A stretch of 64,000 nt of DNA. It comes from Bacteroidota bacterium (GTDB taxonomy: Bacteria; Bacteroidota; JABWAT01). The DNA is taken from contig JAIUNL010000001.1 in the NCBI GenBank assembly GCA_020161835.1, positions 1 to 64,000 on the forward strand. The letters run 5' to 3'. The notes below the pieces were generated by a model. The model worked only from the letters and a program-made list of their open reading frames with translations, did no database searches and was not told the DNA's origin. The number at the start of each line of letters is the position of its first letter. The stretch's first letter is position 1. The position numbers and the translations under genes were made by a program. Shown here piece by piece: positions 47,364-55,913 of the stretch.

Positions 47364-48914
47364 TTATTTCACTATTTCAACCTGAGATGCCGCCAGGTCA
47401 GAAGTGAATCTGTCCACTTTGTTAAGGTGAACTGAAGCTTTTTTTCTGCTTCCCCGGGCAGAACTTCCGGTAAACTTGCTGATATCGAAGCCAGAAACTG
47501 AAAGGGCTTCAATTCCCCAGGTTTGCCAGGGTTGGGGCTCACCTGACCAGACAAGAGAAAATCCTGATACAGTGACGTTCTTTGCATGCCGGATAAGCAG
47601 TCCGGGCAGATCACGGCTGAACAACTGGTTTTCATCTCCCAGACATCCCCGCAAATCAATATTCCCGCCTGCTACCGAATTCAGTTTACTTCCGGTCAGT
47701 TCAAACTTTACATTTTCAAACAAAATATTGTCAAGCGGACTTTCGTCTGTGCCGTATAAAAGTAAACCCGATTCACCTTTGCAGTAAATATCTCTGAACG
47801 TCAGGTTTTTAATTTGGCCCAGTTTCACTTTTTCTTTTCCCCGGATGGCAGAAACGTGTATTGGCTCGCCATTTCCCCACCAGTCACCGGTATGCAGCCG
47901 GGTTTCGATGGTTAAATTTGAAAAGGTTATATTTTCGAGTGAGCCTTCATCCCGAAGAAAAATTCCGATTCCCCGGTTTGAATTCGTGATTGTACAGTTG
48001 CTTACATGGATATTTCTGACGGTATTCTGATCCAGAAATCCGATCCGGATTCCTGAAGAACTTGACTGAAGCGTGCAGTTGGTCACCGTTATATTTTCAG
48101 AAACATGACGGATATTTTTATAACCGGGAAGTTCAAAATGATAAGCGTAACCGGTAATGGCAATGGCATCATCACCCGTTCTGATATCACAATCAGAAAC
48201 CCGGATGTTACTGCAGGAGGTCAGATCCAGACCGTCGCTGTTGGGTGTAAGCAGGCTGGCGTGAATCTTAACCCCGGAAATAACTGCCCCGTCACAATCA
48301 GCCAGGTGAAGCGTCCAGAACGGAGCGTTGTTTATCGACACATCCCGGATAACCACATTTTTACAGTTTGAAAAAATCACCATTTGCCGTGGACGGTCAA
48401 GAGGTACAACAGGGCCATCACCGATTCCGCTGTTTACTTTCCTGAAATTTTCCTTCTGCCGGGTGAACTTGGTTCCGCCCCATTCAATGACTTTGGCTTT
48501 CGTCCAGTCGAAAAAAACAGATTCATTTCCGTCAATCATGCCCTGACCGGTAATAGAAACCTGTTCAGCATTTTCAGTATATATAATTCCATAATAAACC
48601 CTTCCGTAATCCGGAAGGGAATCAGACCGGTAATCTGAAAGGTTGGAGCTTCCCCTTAAAACTGAACCAGCCATCAAAACCAGATTAACGTGACTTTTCA
48701 GGGAAAGTGTCCCGGTTAAAAAAATACCGGGAGGAACGATGACAGAACCACCGCCTTTTTCAGCACAAACATCAATTGTTTTCTGGATTGAGTGCGTATT
48801 GACTGTTTTCCCGTTGGCAACGGCCCCAAAATCAAGAATGGAATACAAACCAGTCTGCGCAAAAGAAAATTCACACCAAAGAAAAGCTAAAAGAAGACAC
48901 AGAATTGATTTCAT
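47364..48914 (-). CDS. GH28-like parallel beta-helix glycoside hydrolase
   Basis: I chose the ATG at 48914 (MKSILCLLLAFLWCEFSFAQ), a clean signal peptide; 516 residues. The protein begins YSILDFGAVANGKTVNTHSIQ, the usual start of pectinase-type beta-helices. GH28 motifs NSDG (D227) and GDDAIAI (D248, D249) are present. The GHG His is absent; the corresponding stretch reads SSSSGIRIG. There is no sorting domain, so it is probably periplasmic. A galacturonide or rhamnogalacturonan substrate is possible, and pectin often accompanies mannan in plant walls. One copy of the 24-base motif lies 76 bases upstream. Confidence 0.85.
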   Translation of the reverse strand: MKSILCLLLAFLWCEFSFAQTGLYSILDFGAVANGKTVNTHSIQKTIDVCAEKGGGSVIVPPGIFLTGTLSLKSHVNLVLMAGSVLRGSSNLSDYRSDSLPDYGRVYYGIIYTENAEQVSITGQGMIDGNESVFFDWTKAKVIEWGGTKFTRQKENFRKVNSGIGDGPVVPLDRPRQMVIFSNCKNVVIRDVSINNAPFWTLHLADCDGAVISGVKIHASLLTPNSDGLDLTSCSNIRVSDCDIRTGDDAIAITGYAYHFELPGYKNIRHVSENITVTNCTLQSSSSGIRIGFLDQNTVRNIHVSNCTITNSNRGIGIFLRDEGSLENITFSNLTIETRLHTGDWWGNGEPIHVSAIRGKEKVKLGQIKNLTFRDIYCKGESGLLLYGTDESPLDNILFENVKFELTGSKLNSVAGGNIDLRGCLGDENQLFSRDLPGLLIRHAKNVTVSGFSLVWSGEPQPWQTWGIEALSVSGFDISKFTGSSARGSRKKASVHLNKVDRFTSDLAASQVEIVK

Positions 48915-48989
48915 TGTTTTTCCCTGAAAATAAAAGACAGAACCCATTGACTCATTTAAAAAAATATTCTGAGGTTTTTTCATGCCCCG

Positions 48990-49013
48990 TAATCACTTTG
49001 ATAAAGAGTTATT
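48990..49013. promoter_or_regulatory. 24-base conserved motif, candidate activator site (copy 3)
   Basis: TAATCACTTTGATAA is followed by AGAGTTATT, matching copies at 15077 and 38806. It lies 76 bases upstream of the GH28-like start. No convincing sigma-54 element was found between it and the gene. Confidence 0.45.
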
Positions 49014-49021
49014 GTTTTAAT

Positions 49022-49055
49022 AAAAAAGCCGGACGGAAAACATTCCATCCGGCTT
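49022..49055 (-). terminator. Rho-independent terminator of the TonB-like gene
   Basis: On the minus strand AAGCCGGATGG pairs with CCGTCCGGCTT around a short loop and is followed by TTTTATT. It stands 35 bases after the stop of the TonB-like gene. Confidence 0.8.
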
Positions 49056-49089
49056 AACCAACACAAACAACACGTACAACTTTTCTTTA

Positions 49090-49938
49090 TTATTTGGCCT
49101 TCAGCCTGAACTGAATGGGCACACTCACCCTGTTTGTCACATTTTTGCCGTTGTGACTGGCAGGTTTAAATTTTGTTTTGTAAACCGTTTCAATTGCAGC
49201 TTCGTTCAGTACTTCATGAGCCGGTGACAAAATGTTGATCTGAGCCGGATTCCCATTCTGATCAACAATCACACTCAAAACCACTTTTCCCTCAATCTTG
49301 AGCTGCATGGCCGACTGCGGATAGACCACATTCCGTGTGATGCCGGAAAGTCCGCCTTCCGGTTCTGCCGGCTGATCAGGAAACTCCATATAGTCTGGAA
49401 TGGCTTCTTCTTCAGTGGTTCCGCCACCCGACATATCCGCATAAAATTCCATCGTATCAGAAACGGCGCCCATCATTACCGGTTCAGGATTCCCCTGTAG
49501 GATGCTCTCAGTAAGTTTAACAGCTTTATCTGACTTTGCAGCAACATCACGAACCGGTTGACTCTGCAGGGTAGCAGATGCATAAACCGCGCCAGAATTT
49601 TGTTTTTCTGCTTTCAGATTCACCAGATCAATTTTTAACCGAAGTGTTACACCCGGATTCAGTACGATGGTCTTTTTAAAATCCTGATACCCTTCCTTTT
49701 TGACCTGAATAACGTAGGATCCTTCGCCCACATTCACAAAACTGAAGTTCCCGGCGATGTTCGTCCGGGTTGAAAAACGGGTCACATTATCCTGGATCAG
49801 GGCAATTGTTACCAGATTGATTCCGACACCGGAACCGGCTTCAGTGACTTTTGCACTGATTTTTCCTGTAGTTTGAGCATGGACCGGTGAAAAAATCACC
49901 AAGAGGGCCAGAATTGTAAGCAAGTTTCTGATTTTCAT
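49090..49938 (-). CDS. Exported protein with carboxypeptidase-regulatory-like and TonB C-terminal domains
   Basis: I chose the ATG at 49938 (MKIRNLLTILALLVIFSPVHAQ), a clear signal peptide behind GGAAGAAACGGAA; 282 residues. Residues 25-110 form a carboxypeptidase-regulatory-like Ig fold (NIAGNFSFVNVGEGSYVIQVKKEGYQDF). Residues 200-282 match the TonB C-terminal domain (IEGKVVLSVIVDQNGNPAQI, AAIETVYKTKFKPA). The usual TonB membrane anchor is missing, so energy coupling is doubtful; it may bind surface receptors or peptidoglycan. Its own terminator follows, so it is a single-gene unit. Confidence 0.85.
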   Translation of the reverse strand: MKIRNLLTILALLVIFSPVHAQTTGKISAKVTEAGSGVGINLVTIALIQDNVTRFSTRTNIAGNFSFVNVGEGSYVIQVKKEGYQDFKKTIVLNPGVTLRLKIDLVNLKAEKQNSGAVYASATLQSQPVRDVAAKSDKAVKLTESILQGNPEPVMMGAVSDTMEFYADMSGGGTTEEEAIPDYMEFPDQPAEPEGGLSGITRNVVYPQSAMQLKIEGKVVLSVIVDQNGNPAQINILSPAHEVLNEAAIETVYKTKFKPASHNGKNVTNRVSVPIQFRLKAK

Positions 49939-50283
49939 TTCCGTTTCTTCCCTTTTCCAACTGGTTGTTTGCAAGTTGCACTTGTTATGAATGTCACCCG
50001 ATCTGGTTTTCGTTGATTCAGAACCGGCGTTATCTGATTTGATTGTTGGATAGGTGTAAAGCAAAAAGCGTGCGGAAAAATCACAACTTCGTCATGAGAT
50101 GTAAAGTTTATCTGCGGATAAGAAGAAAAAACGTTGATTAAACGCGACTGAGACCGATTGGAAGCGATTGTGTTATTTTTTAGTAATGTGGGAGTTGGGG
50201 GATACGCGGTAGGGTTTACGCTATACGTTGTACGGGGTACGGGAGAATCAAAATGCCGGAATCAGGATTTACAGGATTAACGG

Positions 50284-50472
50284 ATGGCCAGGATGAATGA
50301 CAAACAACTGATATCAGAATTGTCTAAAAGATTGACAAAAGAATATAGAAAGGGGTTTTCTGAAACCAACATAATACAAATGAGTAATTTTTTCCTAGCC
50401 TACTCAATAGGTCAGTCAGCGCCTGATGAATTCAAACTGAGCAGGTCGCACTACCTTTTCGAATCAATCTAG
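50284..50472 (+). pseudogene. DUF1016 (YhcG-like nuclease) remnant
   Basis: The 62-residue frame contains LSKRLTKEYRKGFSETNI followed by an IGQSAPDEFKLSRSHYL-like stretch, which matches the N-terminal DUF1016 region of YhcG-type PD-(D/E)XK proteins. The normal protein is over 300 residues, so only a fragment remains. A Rhs fragment lies 26 bases beyond it. It marks a site of repeated insertion and loss. Confidence 0.75.
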
Positions 50473-50497
50473 TTTTCTTTAATCGTTTTTGAAGTTC

Positions 50498-50601
50498 ATC
50501 CCGCTCGGATCCACCAAAGAAATCGGGTTATTGCCCACGTAGGCATAAGGTGAAGGGTACTGGTTCAACGGGTCGGGGGAAAGGAATCGCTGTGTTTTTG
50601 G
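50498..50601 (-). pseudogene. Rhs core fragment
   Basis: This 104-base stretch matches 51924-52027 with a few mismatches. On the minus strand it encodes RFLSPDPLNQYPSPYAYVGN, the conserved Rhs core before the variable tip, and then departs into unrelated sequence. It is a displaced partial copy of the core next to the Rhs tip gene. Confidence 0.85.
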
Positions 50602-50724
50602 CTTCCGTCGGAGGCCGTAATTTTGCAGCTCAAAGGTAACAATTTTGGATTTTCCCTCAATTGTATCAACTATGGAAAAATTTTCAAAACCAATCTGAAA
50701 TTATGAATTATTTTAACATAGTTC

Positions 50725-51171
50725 CTAATTAAATACTAATTTCCAAAGCCCTATTAGGTGATTTGGAAGAACCATGCATATAACAAAAAATGATGTCAAT
50801 GAAAAAATCAAGAGGAAAAAATAAAATAAATATTTTATTTTGAATTTATCCACTTTCTTAAAACTTGCAGTCTGTATGACTTCATCAATATGAAAATAGA
50901 ATAAAACAAATTTTTCAATTTTATTTGAATAAATAAAAAATATTACTAATGCAACAATAAAAGTATAGGAGCCAAATAGTAAAATAATTGGGAACAATAA
51001 AAATAGCATCAATGAAATTGCAATAAAATAAAAGGAAAGACTTAAAAAATTTAAAGAACTCTGGTGCCTCTTCGCCTCATCTGAAACTGGGAAAAGGTTG
51101 AATCCAAGTTCCAAAATTTTACAAATAACCTTGGCTCTTAAGCTATTTTCTATTTTTGGACTCTTGACCAT
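50725..51171 (-). CDS. Small membrane protein, possible Rhs-tip immunity protein
   Basis: I chose the ATG at 51171 (MVKSPKIENSLRAKV), 148 residues. Three probable membrane helices are visible (FLSLSFYFIAISLMLFLLFP, SYTFIVALVIFFIY, FFLLIFSLTSFFVICMVL). Its start lies 29 bases inside the end of the Rhs tip gene, the position expected of an immunity gene. AT-rich. I do not recognise a family; immunity function is inferred from position and from the hydrophobic nature of the tip. Confidence 0.6.
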   Translation of the reverse strand: MVKSPKIENSLRAKVICKILELGFNLFPVSDEAKRHQSSLNFLSLSFYFIAISLMLFLLFPIILLFGSYTFIVALVIFFIYSNKIEKFVLFYFHIDEVIQTASFKKVDKFKIKYLFYFFLLIFSLTSFFVICMVLPNHLIGLWKLVFN

Positions 51172-52267
51172 AAAAAACACCTCTAATATCAACAATATTG
51201 TCAATTTTTTGATTTAAATTTAAAGCATGATCGCCCATATAGCTGTAAAGTGCGCCCAATGCCAAAACTCCTAAAGTTACCGGAACAGAAACTGGGGCAG
51301 CAACAATAATTGCAACACCAATTCCGACCCCAATATTAACCACTGTGTGAGTATTTGCTTCTCCATCAAAATATTCTATTAATGCTAAGCCAGCAGTTAC
51401 CCCGCCATTTACCTTTCCTAGCATCTTCGCTTCCTTCAACAAAGATGGAACACCTTTTGTCCATACTACATTATATGCACTCCATACATCATTTGCAGCC
51501 CCAGCGGCACCAATTCCCTTTGAAATATTGTCTAAATCATCTGATAAATTAACGGCTACAACTGAAGAAAAATATCGGATGTATTCCCTAATCGTGTACA
51601 ATTCCCCTTTTCCTTCAAAAACACCCGTTTTATCAAAAGGCCCATAAAAACCAACAAATTCAATTTTGCCAGTAATCTGATAACGATCCAATACAAATGT
51701 GAGTTTGTTCGTTCCAGATCCACTCCCAGCATTTAAAACATTCAATTCACTTGATTTTCCTCCATATCCGGTTGCCTGGCCAACAGATCCACCATAGGTT
51801 GCACCCCAGGCAGCATTATATAATGAATTAAAAAGAGCATTATTTACAGCTCCGCCACCTGCTGTCGGATCAACAACAGGTACGATCACAGCCTCTTTTC
51901 CTTTTAGAGGCGCCTCACTTCCCATCCCGCTCGGATCCACCAAAGAAATCGGGTTATTCCCCACGTAGGCATAAGGTGAAGGGTACTGGTTCAACGGGTC
52001 GGGGGAAAGGAACCGCTGGGTTTTTGGGTCGTACATCCTTGCTTTGTAATTCATCAGACCCAAATCGGCAACCCATTCTTGCCCTGTATAGGTAAAATCA
52101 CAAACCACCGAACCTACTATTTTGGAGTACACTACTTCTCCGAACGGAGAGTATTCATATAAACCTACCATCCGGCTGGTAACTCCGGTTGCTGCGTTTA
52201 AAACAACTTTTGTAGAACCAAGACTTGTATTGAGCCTGTCGAAATATGGTCTTTCAGAATGAAATAT
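51143..52267 (-). pseudogene. 5'-truncated Rhs core with variable C-terminal tip
   Basis: The frame opens after a stop at 52268 and reads YFDRLNTSLGSTKVVLNAATG, then YSPFGEVV, TYTGQEWVADLGLMNYKARM and the core end FLSPDPLNQYPSPYAYVGNN...VDPSGM. Full Rhs proteins are over 1000 residues, so the long repeat region is lost. An ATG at 52171 could allow translation of the last 342 residues. The tip (about 250 residues) has a glycine-rich hydrophobic stretch (VNIGVGIGVAIIVAAPVSVP) and no recognised toxin motif. It is followed by a small membrane protein gene. VapBC lies directly upstream of the truncation. Confidence 0.8.
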
Positions 52268-52286
52268 TCAACAGCGCCCTGAAAAC

Positions 52287-52688
52287 TTACACTTCATACC
52301 AGTTTTCTGTTTTCAATTCTGAAATGGCTGAAAATTCATTTTGATTATTTGTCACCAGAATTCCGTCATAGAACTTCACAATAGATGCAATAAAAAGATC
52401 ATTTGGACCCACAATTTTTCCAGCCATTTCAGATTTAGACCGGATGTCAGCATAAACATATGAAATTGGGTCAGTGAAGGCCACAATTTCAAAGGGTTCC
52501 AGAAAAGCCTCAACTTTTTCGAGGTTTGATTCCCGCTTTAAACTTTTGTATGCACCAAGAATCAGTTCTGCTTTTACAATGGATGGAATTTTTATTGCTT
52601 CAGGAGAAGTTGATAACAACTTATATTTTATGGATTCACTTTTCCCATTTAGAAAATAAATGCAAGTATTTGTATCCAGAAAAAACAT
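52287..52688 (-). CDS. vapC: VapC-type PIN-domain toxin
   Basis: The protein has 133 residues from the ATG at 52688, which shares its A with the antitoxin stop (TGATG); a GTG at 52691 is an alternative start. PIN motifs are present: FLDTNTCIYFL (Asp5), KAELILGA (Glu) and GPNDLFIASI (Asp). Such toxins are RNases that cut tRNA or rRNA when freed from the antitoxin. It lies beside the broken end of the Rhs gene. Confidence 0.92.
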   Translation of the reverse strand: MFFLDTNTCIYFLNGKSESIKYKLLSTSPEAIKIPSIVKAELILGAYKSLKRESNLEKVEAFLEPFEIVAFTDPISYVYADIRSKSEMAGKIVGPNDLFIASIVKFYDGILVTNNQNEFSAISELKTENWYEV

Positions 52689-52918
52689 CACATTTCCAGT
52701 CTTTTCGTGTCGTTTTTAAGAAATTGCTCAGAAGGTTCTGTAAAAGACTCATCGGCAATTGAACCAAAGAGTTCTTCAAACTTAACCGGGTAAACAGGAT
52801 CAACCTTTGCCCGAATCTGATCAGCAACCCATTTTGAAATTGAAACATGCTGCCGGGAGGCGGCGCTTTCAACTTTTCTTAGCGTTTTTTCGTCAATATA
52901 TAGTGAAATCTGTGGCAT
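52688..52918 (-). CDS. vapB: VapB-like ribbon-helix-helix antitoxin
   Basis: The protein has 76 residues. The N-terminus PQISLYIDEKTLRKVESAAS with SISKWVADQIRAKV fits a ribbon-helix-helix DNA-binding domain. The acidic, Pro-containing C-terminus would bind the toxin. It precedes and overlaps the PIN toxin by one base, the usual order, and should repress its own promoter. Confidence 0.85.
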   Translation of the reverse strand: MPQISLYIDEKTLRKVESAASRQHVSISKWVADQIRAKVDPVYPVKFEELFGSIADESFTEPSEQFLKNDTKRLEM

Positions 52919-53034
52919 CGTTACTCCTTTTTATCAAAGGTATCTCAAATTGAAATTCATGTCAAGTATATGTGCAAGTACACTTGCTTGGTTAAAGGCA
53001 TGCAAATCTTCAAATTGTTTTAAATAACACCATT

Positions 53035-53190
53035 GTCAGAATCAGGATTTACGGGATTAACGGATGGGCAGGATGAATAACAAACGGAAATTTCGAGAAT
53101 AATAAATTTCAGGTTTGAATGATGAAAGGATTATTCCCCATCCTGAAAATCCCCAAATCCAGAAAATCCTGATTCTGACGATTTTTGACT
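53035..53190. repeat. CAGGATTTACAGGATTAACGG-type dispersed repeat, inverted pair
   Basis: GTCAGAATCAGGATTTACGGG starts at 53035. Its inverted partner (AAATCCTGATTCTGACGA) ends near 53187. Related copies lie at 50264-50296, 54313-54765 and 53821-53840. No gene is supported in 52919-53386 apart from this repeat. Confidence 0.7.
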
Positions 53191-53386
53191 TTGCGTTTAA
53201 AAGCAGACGACTTCAGCACGTCAGTTTCTAGTCCTGACTTTGATTTTTAAAATAAGAAAAAATATTATTCTGTAGGAATCGGGTAAATTTTCATCTAAAG
53301 AAAATGGATTTCAGTCTACTCTCATCATGGAAGAATCATTTTAACTACAAACAACTGTAATTAAAACTTCATCTCACCTATAACAA

Positions 53387-53809
53387 CTATTTTACCTTTA
53401 GTTCTTCTTCATTAAAAAACTTATCTGTAAGCTCAATGGAGTAATTAATTTCACCACGCTTGTGTGGTCCAAATAATTCCAATTTTTTTTGAACTTTCCA
53501 ACCACTTATTTTTCTTAAATCATAAGGTTTCAAAGTATTCAAATAATAGACTTTAAATTCTTTGAAAAAATATTTTAAGGCCGAATCACCATAATCTTTA
53601 TAATAAATTTCTACGCCAAAATACTCTTTTGACGCATTAATCCTCAATGTATCCTTTTGTCTACTGTTATAATCCGTATGCACATACTCAAATACTATAC
53701 TTTCATTTGTCTTATTCATTAAATTAAAAGAATAAACAGCCATGGGTTGTTCCTTTGTAACACAAGAGGTTATTAATACCACAAATAAAAATTTAAAATA
53801 TTTTGCCAT
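53387..53809 (-). CDS. Small AT-rich lipoprotein, unknown function
   Basis: I chose the ATG at 53809 (MAKYFKFLFVVLITSC), whose signal peptide ends in a lipobox with Cys16; 140 residues. The mature part is rich in Lys, Tyr and Phe (VEIYYKDYGDSALKYFFKEFKVYYL) with alternating beta patterns. No family recognised. It is AT-rich and bounded by dispersed repeats, so probably acquired. Confidence 0.55.
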   Translation of the reverse strand: MAKYFKFLFVVLITSCVTKEQPMAVYSFNLMNKTNESIVFEYVHTDYNSRQKDTLRINASKEYFGVEIYYKDYGDSALKYFFKEFKVYYLNTLKPYDLRKISGWKVQKKLELFGPHKRGEINYSIELTDKFFNEEELKVK

Positions 53810-53917
53810 AATTAAATCCAAATCCTGATTCTGACGATTTTCTAAACCATGTTAACAAGAGGTGTTTAATTAGTCATCGGTTATTTTCAGTCATTTGAAA
53901 AGATTAAGGAGATAAAA

Positions 53918-54244
53918 TTATAAAGAATATTTTGTTCCCTTATTTCTGAAATTCTCTCTGTTTTTTAAATATTCAGTCCAGGTGAAATAAAGAGTGTCTG
54001 TCTGGTCCTTATTTAATTTAAAAATGATTTTCATATTTTCCCCCTTTCCAATAGTCCCAACACTAAATTCACCATTTTTTGCCGAAATACTACTATCTGA
54101 AATAAAATCCCCAAAATATAGATAGACCTTAACTCCTGCCAGATTTTTTTCATCACTACTTGAAACCATAGTTCCATTTATCTGTACATAGGGCTCACAA
54201 ACCGTAAGTCCAAATAAAAGAAAAATTACTCCAATAATTTTCAT
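53918..54244 (-). CDS. Small exported protein, carboxypeptidase-regulatory-like
   Basis: The protein has 108 residues. A short signal peptide (MKIIGVIFLLFGLTVC) ends in Cys with an imperfect lipobox. The mature part (GTMVSSSDEKNLAGVKVYLY, SAKNGEFSVGTIGKGENMKI) resembles a carboxypeptidase-regulatory-like Ig fold. Function unknown. It is AT-rich and bounded by the same repeats as the gene before it. Confidence 0.6.
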   Translation of the reverse strand: MKIIGVIFLLFGLTVCEPYVQINGTMVSSSDEKNLAGVKVYLYFGDFISDSSISAKNGEFSVGTIGKGENMKIIFKLNKDQTDTLYFTWTEYLKNRENFRNKGTKYSL

Positions 54245-54312
54245 CTTAATTTCCCTAAAAAGATCATATAATGGTTTCTCAAAAGTTGCGGAAAATTTAA
54301 AGAATAAACAAA

Positions 54313-54765
54313 ATGATTATTCCCCTCCTGAAAATCCCAGAATCCAGATTCTGACAATTTTTTTCTTTTGGGTTAAAACCCGATTCAATTCATAAATAAC
54401 AGTTATCCGTCAGCTAAAGCAGACGGCAATGAAATCAACTACTCACTGTCAGAATCAGGATTTACAGGATTAACGGATGGGCAGGATGAATTACAAACAT
54501 CCATTTTGAGAATTAAAATTTCAGATTTGAATGGTGAAGGGATTATTTTCCCATCCTGAAAATCCCCAAATCCAGAAAATTCTGATTCTGACGATTTTTT
54601 TCTTTTGGGTTAAAACCCGATTCAATGCATAAATAACAGTTATCCGTCAGCTAAAGCAGACGGCAATGAAATCAACTAATCACAGTCAGAATCAGGATTT
54701 ACAGGATTATAGGATGAACAGGATTATGACTCCCTTCCTGAAAATCCTGATTCTGACGGTTTTTG
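54313..54765. repeat. 237-base tandem duplication carrying the CAGGATT element
   Basis: Copies at about 54313-54475 and 54541-54712 share TTCTTTTGGGTTAAAACCCG, AACAGTTATCCGTCAGC and GTCAGAATCAGGATTTACAGG, offset 237 bases. A further inverted TCCTGATTCTGACGG lies at about 54748. No gene is supported in 54245-54827. Confidence 0.85.
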
Positions 54766-54827
54766 ACTTTGGGTTAAAACCCTTTCCCCCATTAATCATT
54801 AACCATTCACCATTAACAATTACTTGT

Positions 54828-55913
54828 TCACCATTTCATGATTTTCCGGATGACGGGTTCGAGTTCATCGGCCATACGAAACTGATCGGCACGATCGGGA
54901 TGTGAGGAGCACCCGGCAAAATATCGGGAGCCATAGAAATAAGTATAAATCTGTGATTCACCTGCTTTTTTGGATTCTGCTGCAATAATCGTCAGCCAGG
55001 AATTCAGTTTTTTTCCTCTGGATTCATCCAGCATCGGACTTGAAATCAGAAGCAATTTGGCATTTGGATAATTTTTTCTCACGGTTTTCAGGAAGGAAAG
55101 ATAGCCTGAAACAAATTTTGCAGAATCAAGCGGTGCCCGGTATTTCGTTCCATCTCCGTCAGAAAAGTCATTGGTTCCCAGACAAACTGTGACCAGATCA
55201 GGCGTGTAGGATGAAAAATCCCACTTTACCGATTGGTTTTCATCGAGATAAAGATTGTCATAAACCTGGGGCATCACGGGCACATCCGAATTCCAGTTGC
55301 GGTAAACGCCGATACCTGAAACTGAACTGAGCAGCCACTCTGCATCCATCCGGCGGGCAAGAAGGGGTCCGTAAGCGAGGAACGCATTGTGCTGGTCGAA
55401 CCAGTTTTTTGATCCGCACGGGATATCTTTCGTATCAACACCCATTCCGCACGTAATCGAGTTACCGATGAATTCAATTTTTCGGGAAGACGCAGGCGGC
55501 GGAGCGAGAAGCTGATCGCAGGTTACACCCAGAAATTCGACCCACCCATTTTGTGATTCAGTTGCTTTTGAAATGAGAATCAGGTGTGAACTCGGAGTCA
55601 GGCTATCGGCAAGTGTGTACTCCGTTTTTCCTTTTTCAGTAAAAAACCGGCCGAGATACTGTCCATCCAGTTCAACAGCAAAATAATTGAAGTCAGATCC
55701 GTTCTGGAACTGATCCTGCAGATGAATCTTAAATTCCGGACCTGTAAACCGGATAAAAAGGGTGGAAGCTGATGAAGAAATCCGGGGTTTCTCCGGGTTG
55801 GTAAAATCAATCCTGCCCATGGTACGGATGTGCGGGTCTGAGGGGAGGAAAGTCTGTGCAAAAAGTGAGGCAGAGGAGAGAAAAACAAGAAGGAAAGAGA
55901 AGAAACGATTCAT
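54828..55913 (-). CDS. CE2-type acetyl esterase, exported
   Basis: I chose the ATG at 55913 (MNRFFSFLLVFLSSASLFAQ), a clean signal peptide; 361 residues. N-terminal jelly roll (about 28-135) then an SGNH domain: nucleophile S152 (EFIGNSITCGMGVD), LGTNDFSDGDG, and His338 in GCSSHPDRADQ. It is a typical two-domain CE2 of normal length, without T9SS tail, so probably periplasmic. It would remove acetyl groups from mannan oligosaccharides. It is separated from the first CE2-type gene by 11 kb but lies next to the sensory operon. Confidence 0.93.
   Translation of the reverse strand: MNRFFSFLLVFLSSASLFAQTFLPSDPHIRTMGRIDFTNPEKPRISSSASTLFIRFTGPEFKIHLQDQFQNGSDFNYFAVELDGQYLGRFFTEKGKTEYTLADSLTPSSHLILISKATESQNGWVEFLGVTCDQLLAPPPASSRKIEFIGNSITCGMGVDTKDIPCGSKNWFDQHNAFLAYGPLLARRMDAEWLLSSVSGIGVYRNWNSDVPVMPQVYDNLYLDENQSVKWDFSSYTPDLVTVCLGTNDFSDGDGTKYRAPLDSAKFVSGYLSFLKTVRKNYPNAKLLLISSPMLDESRGKKLNSWLTIIAAESKKAGESQIYTYFYGSRYFAGCSSHPDRADQFRMADELEPVIRKIMKW

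Noticed and set aside
48970..48996. Possible sigma-54 element before the GH28-like gene (GGGCATGAAAAAACC)
   Set aside because: Too many mismatches in both halves; only the 24-base motif is supported at that gene.
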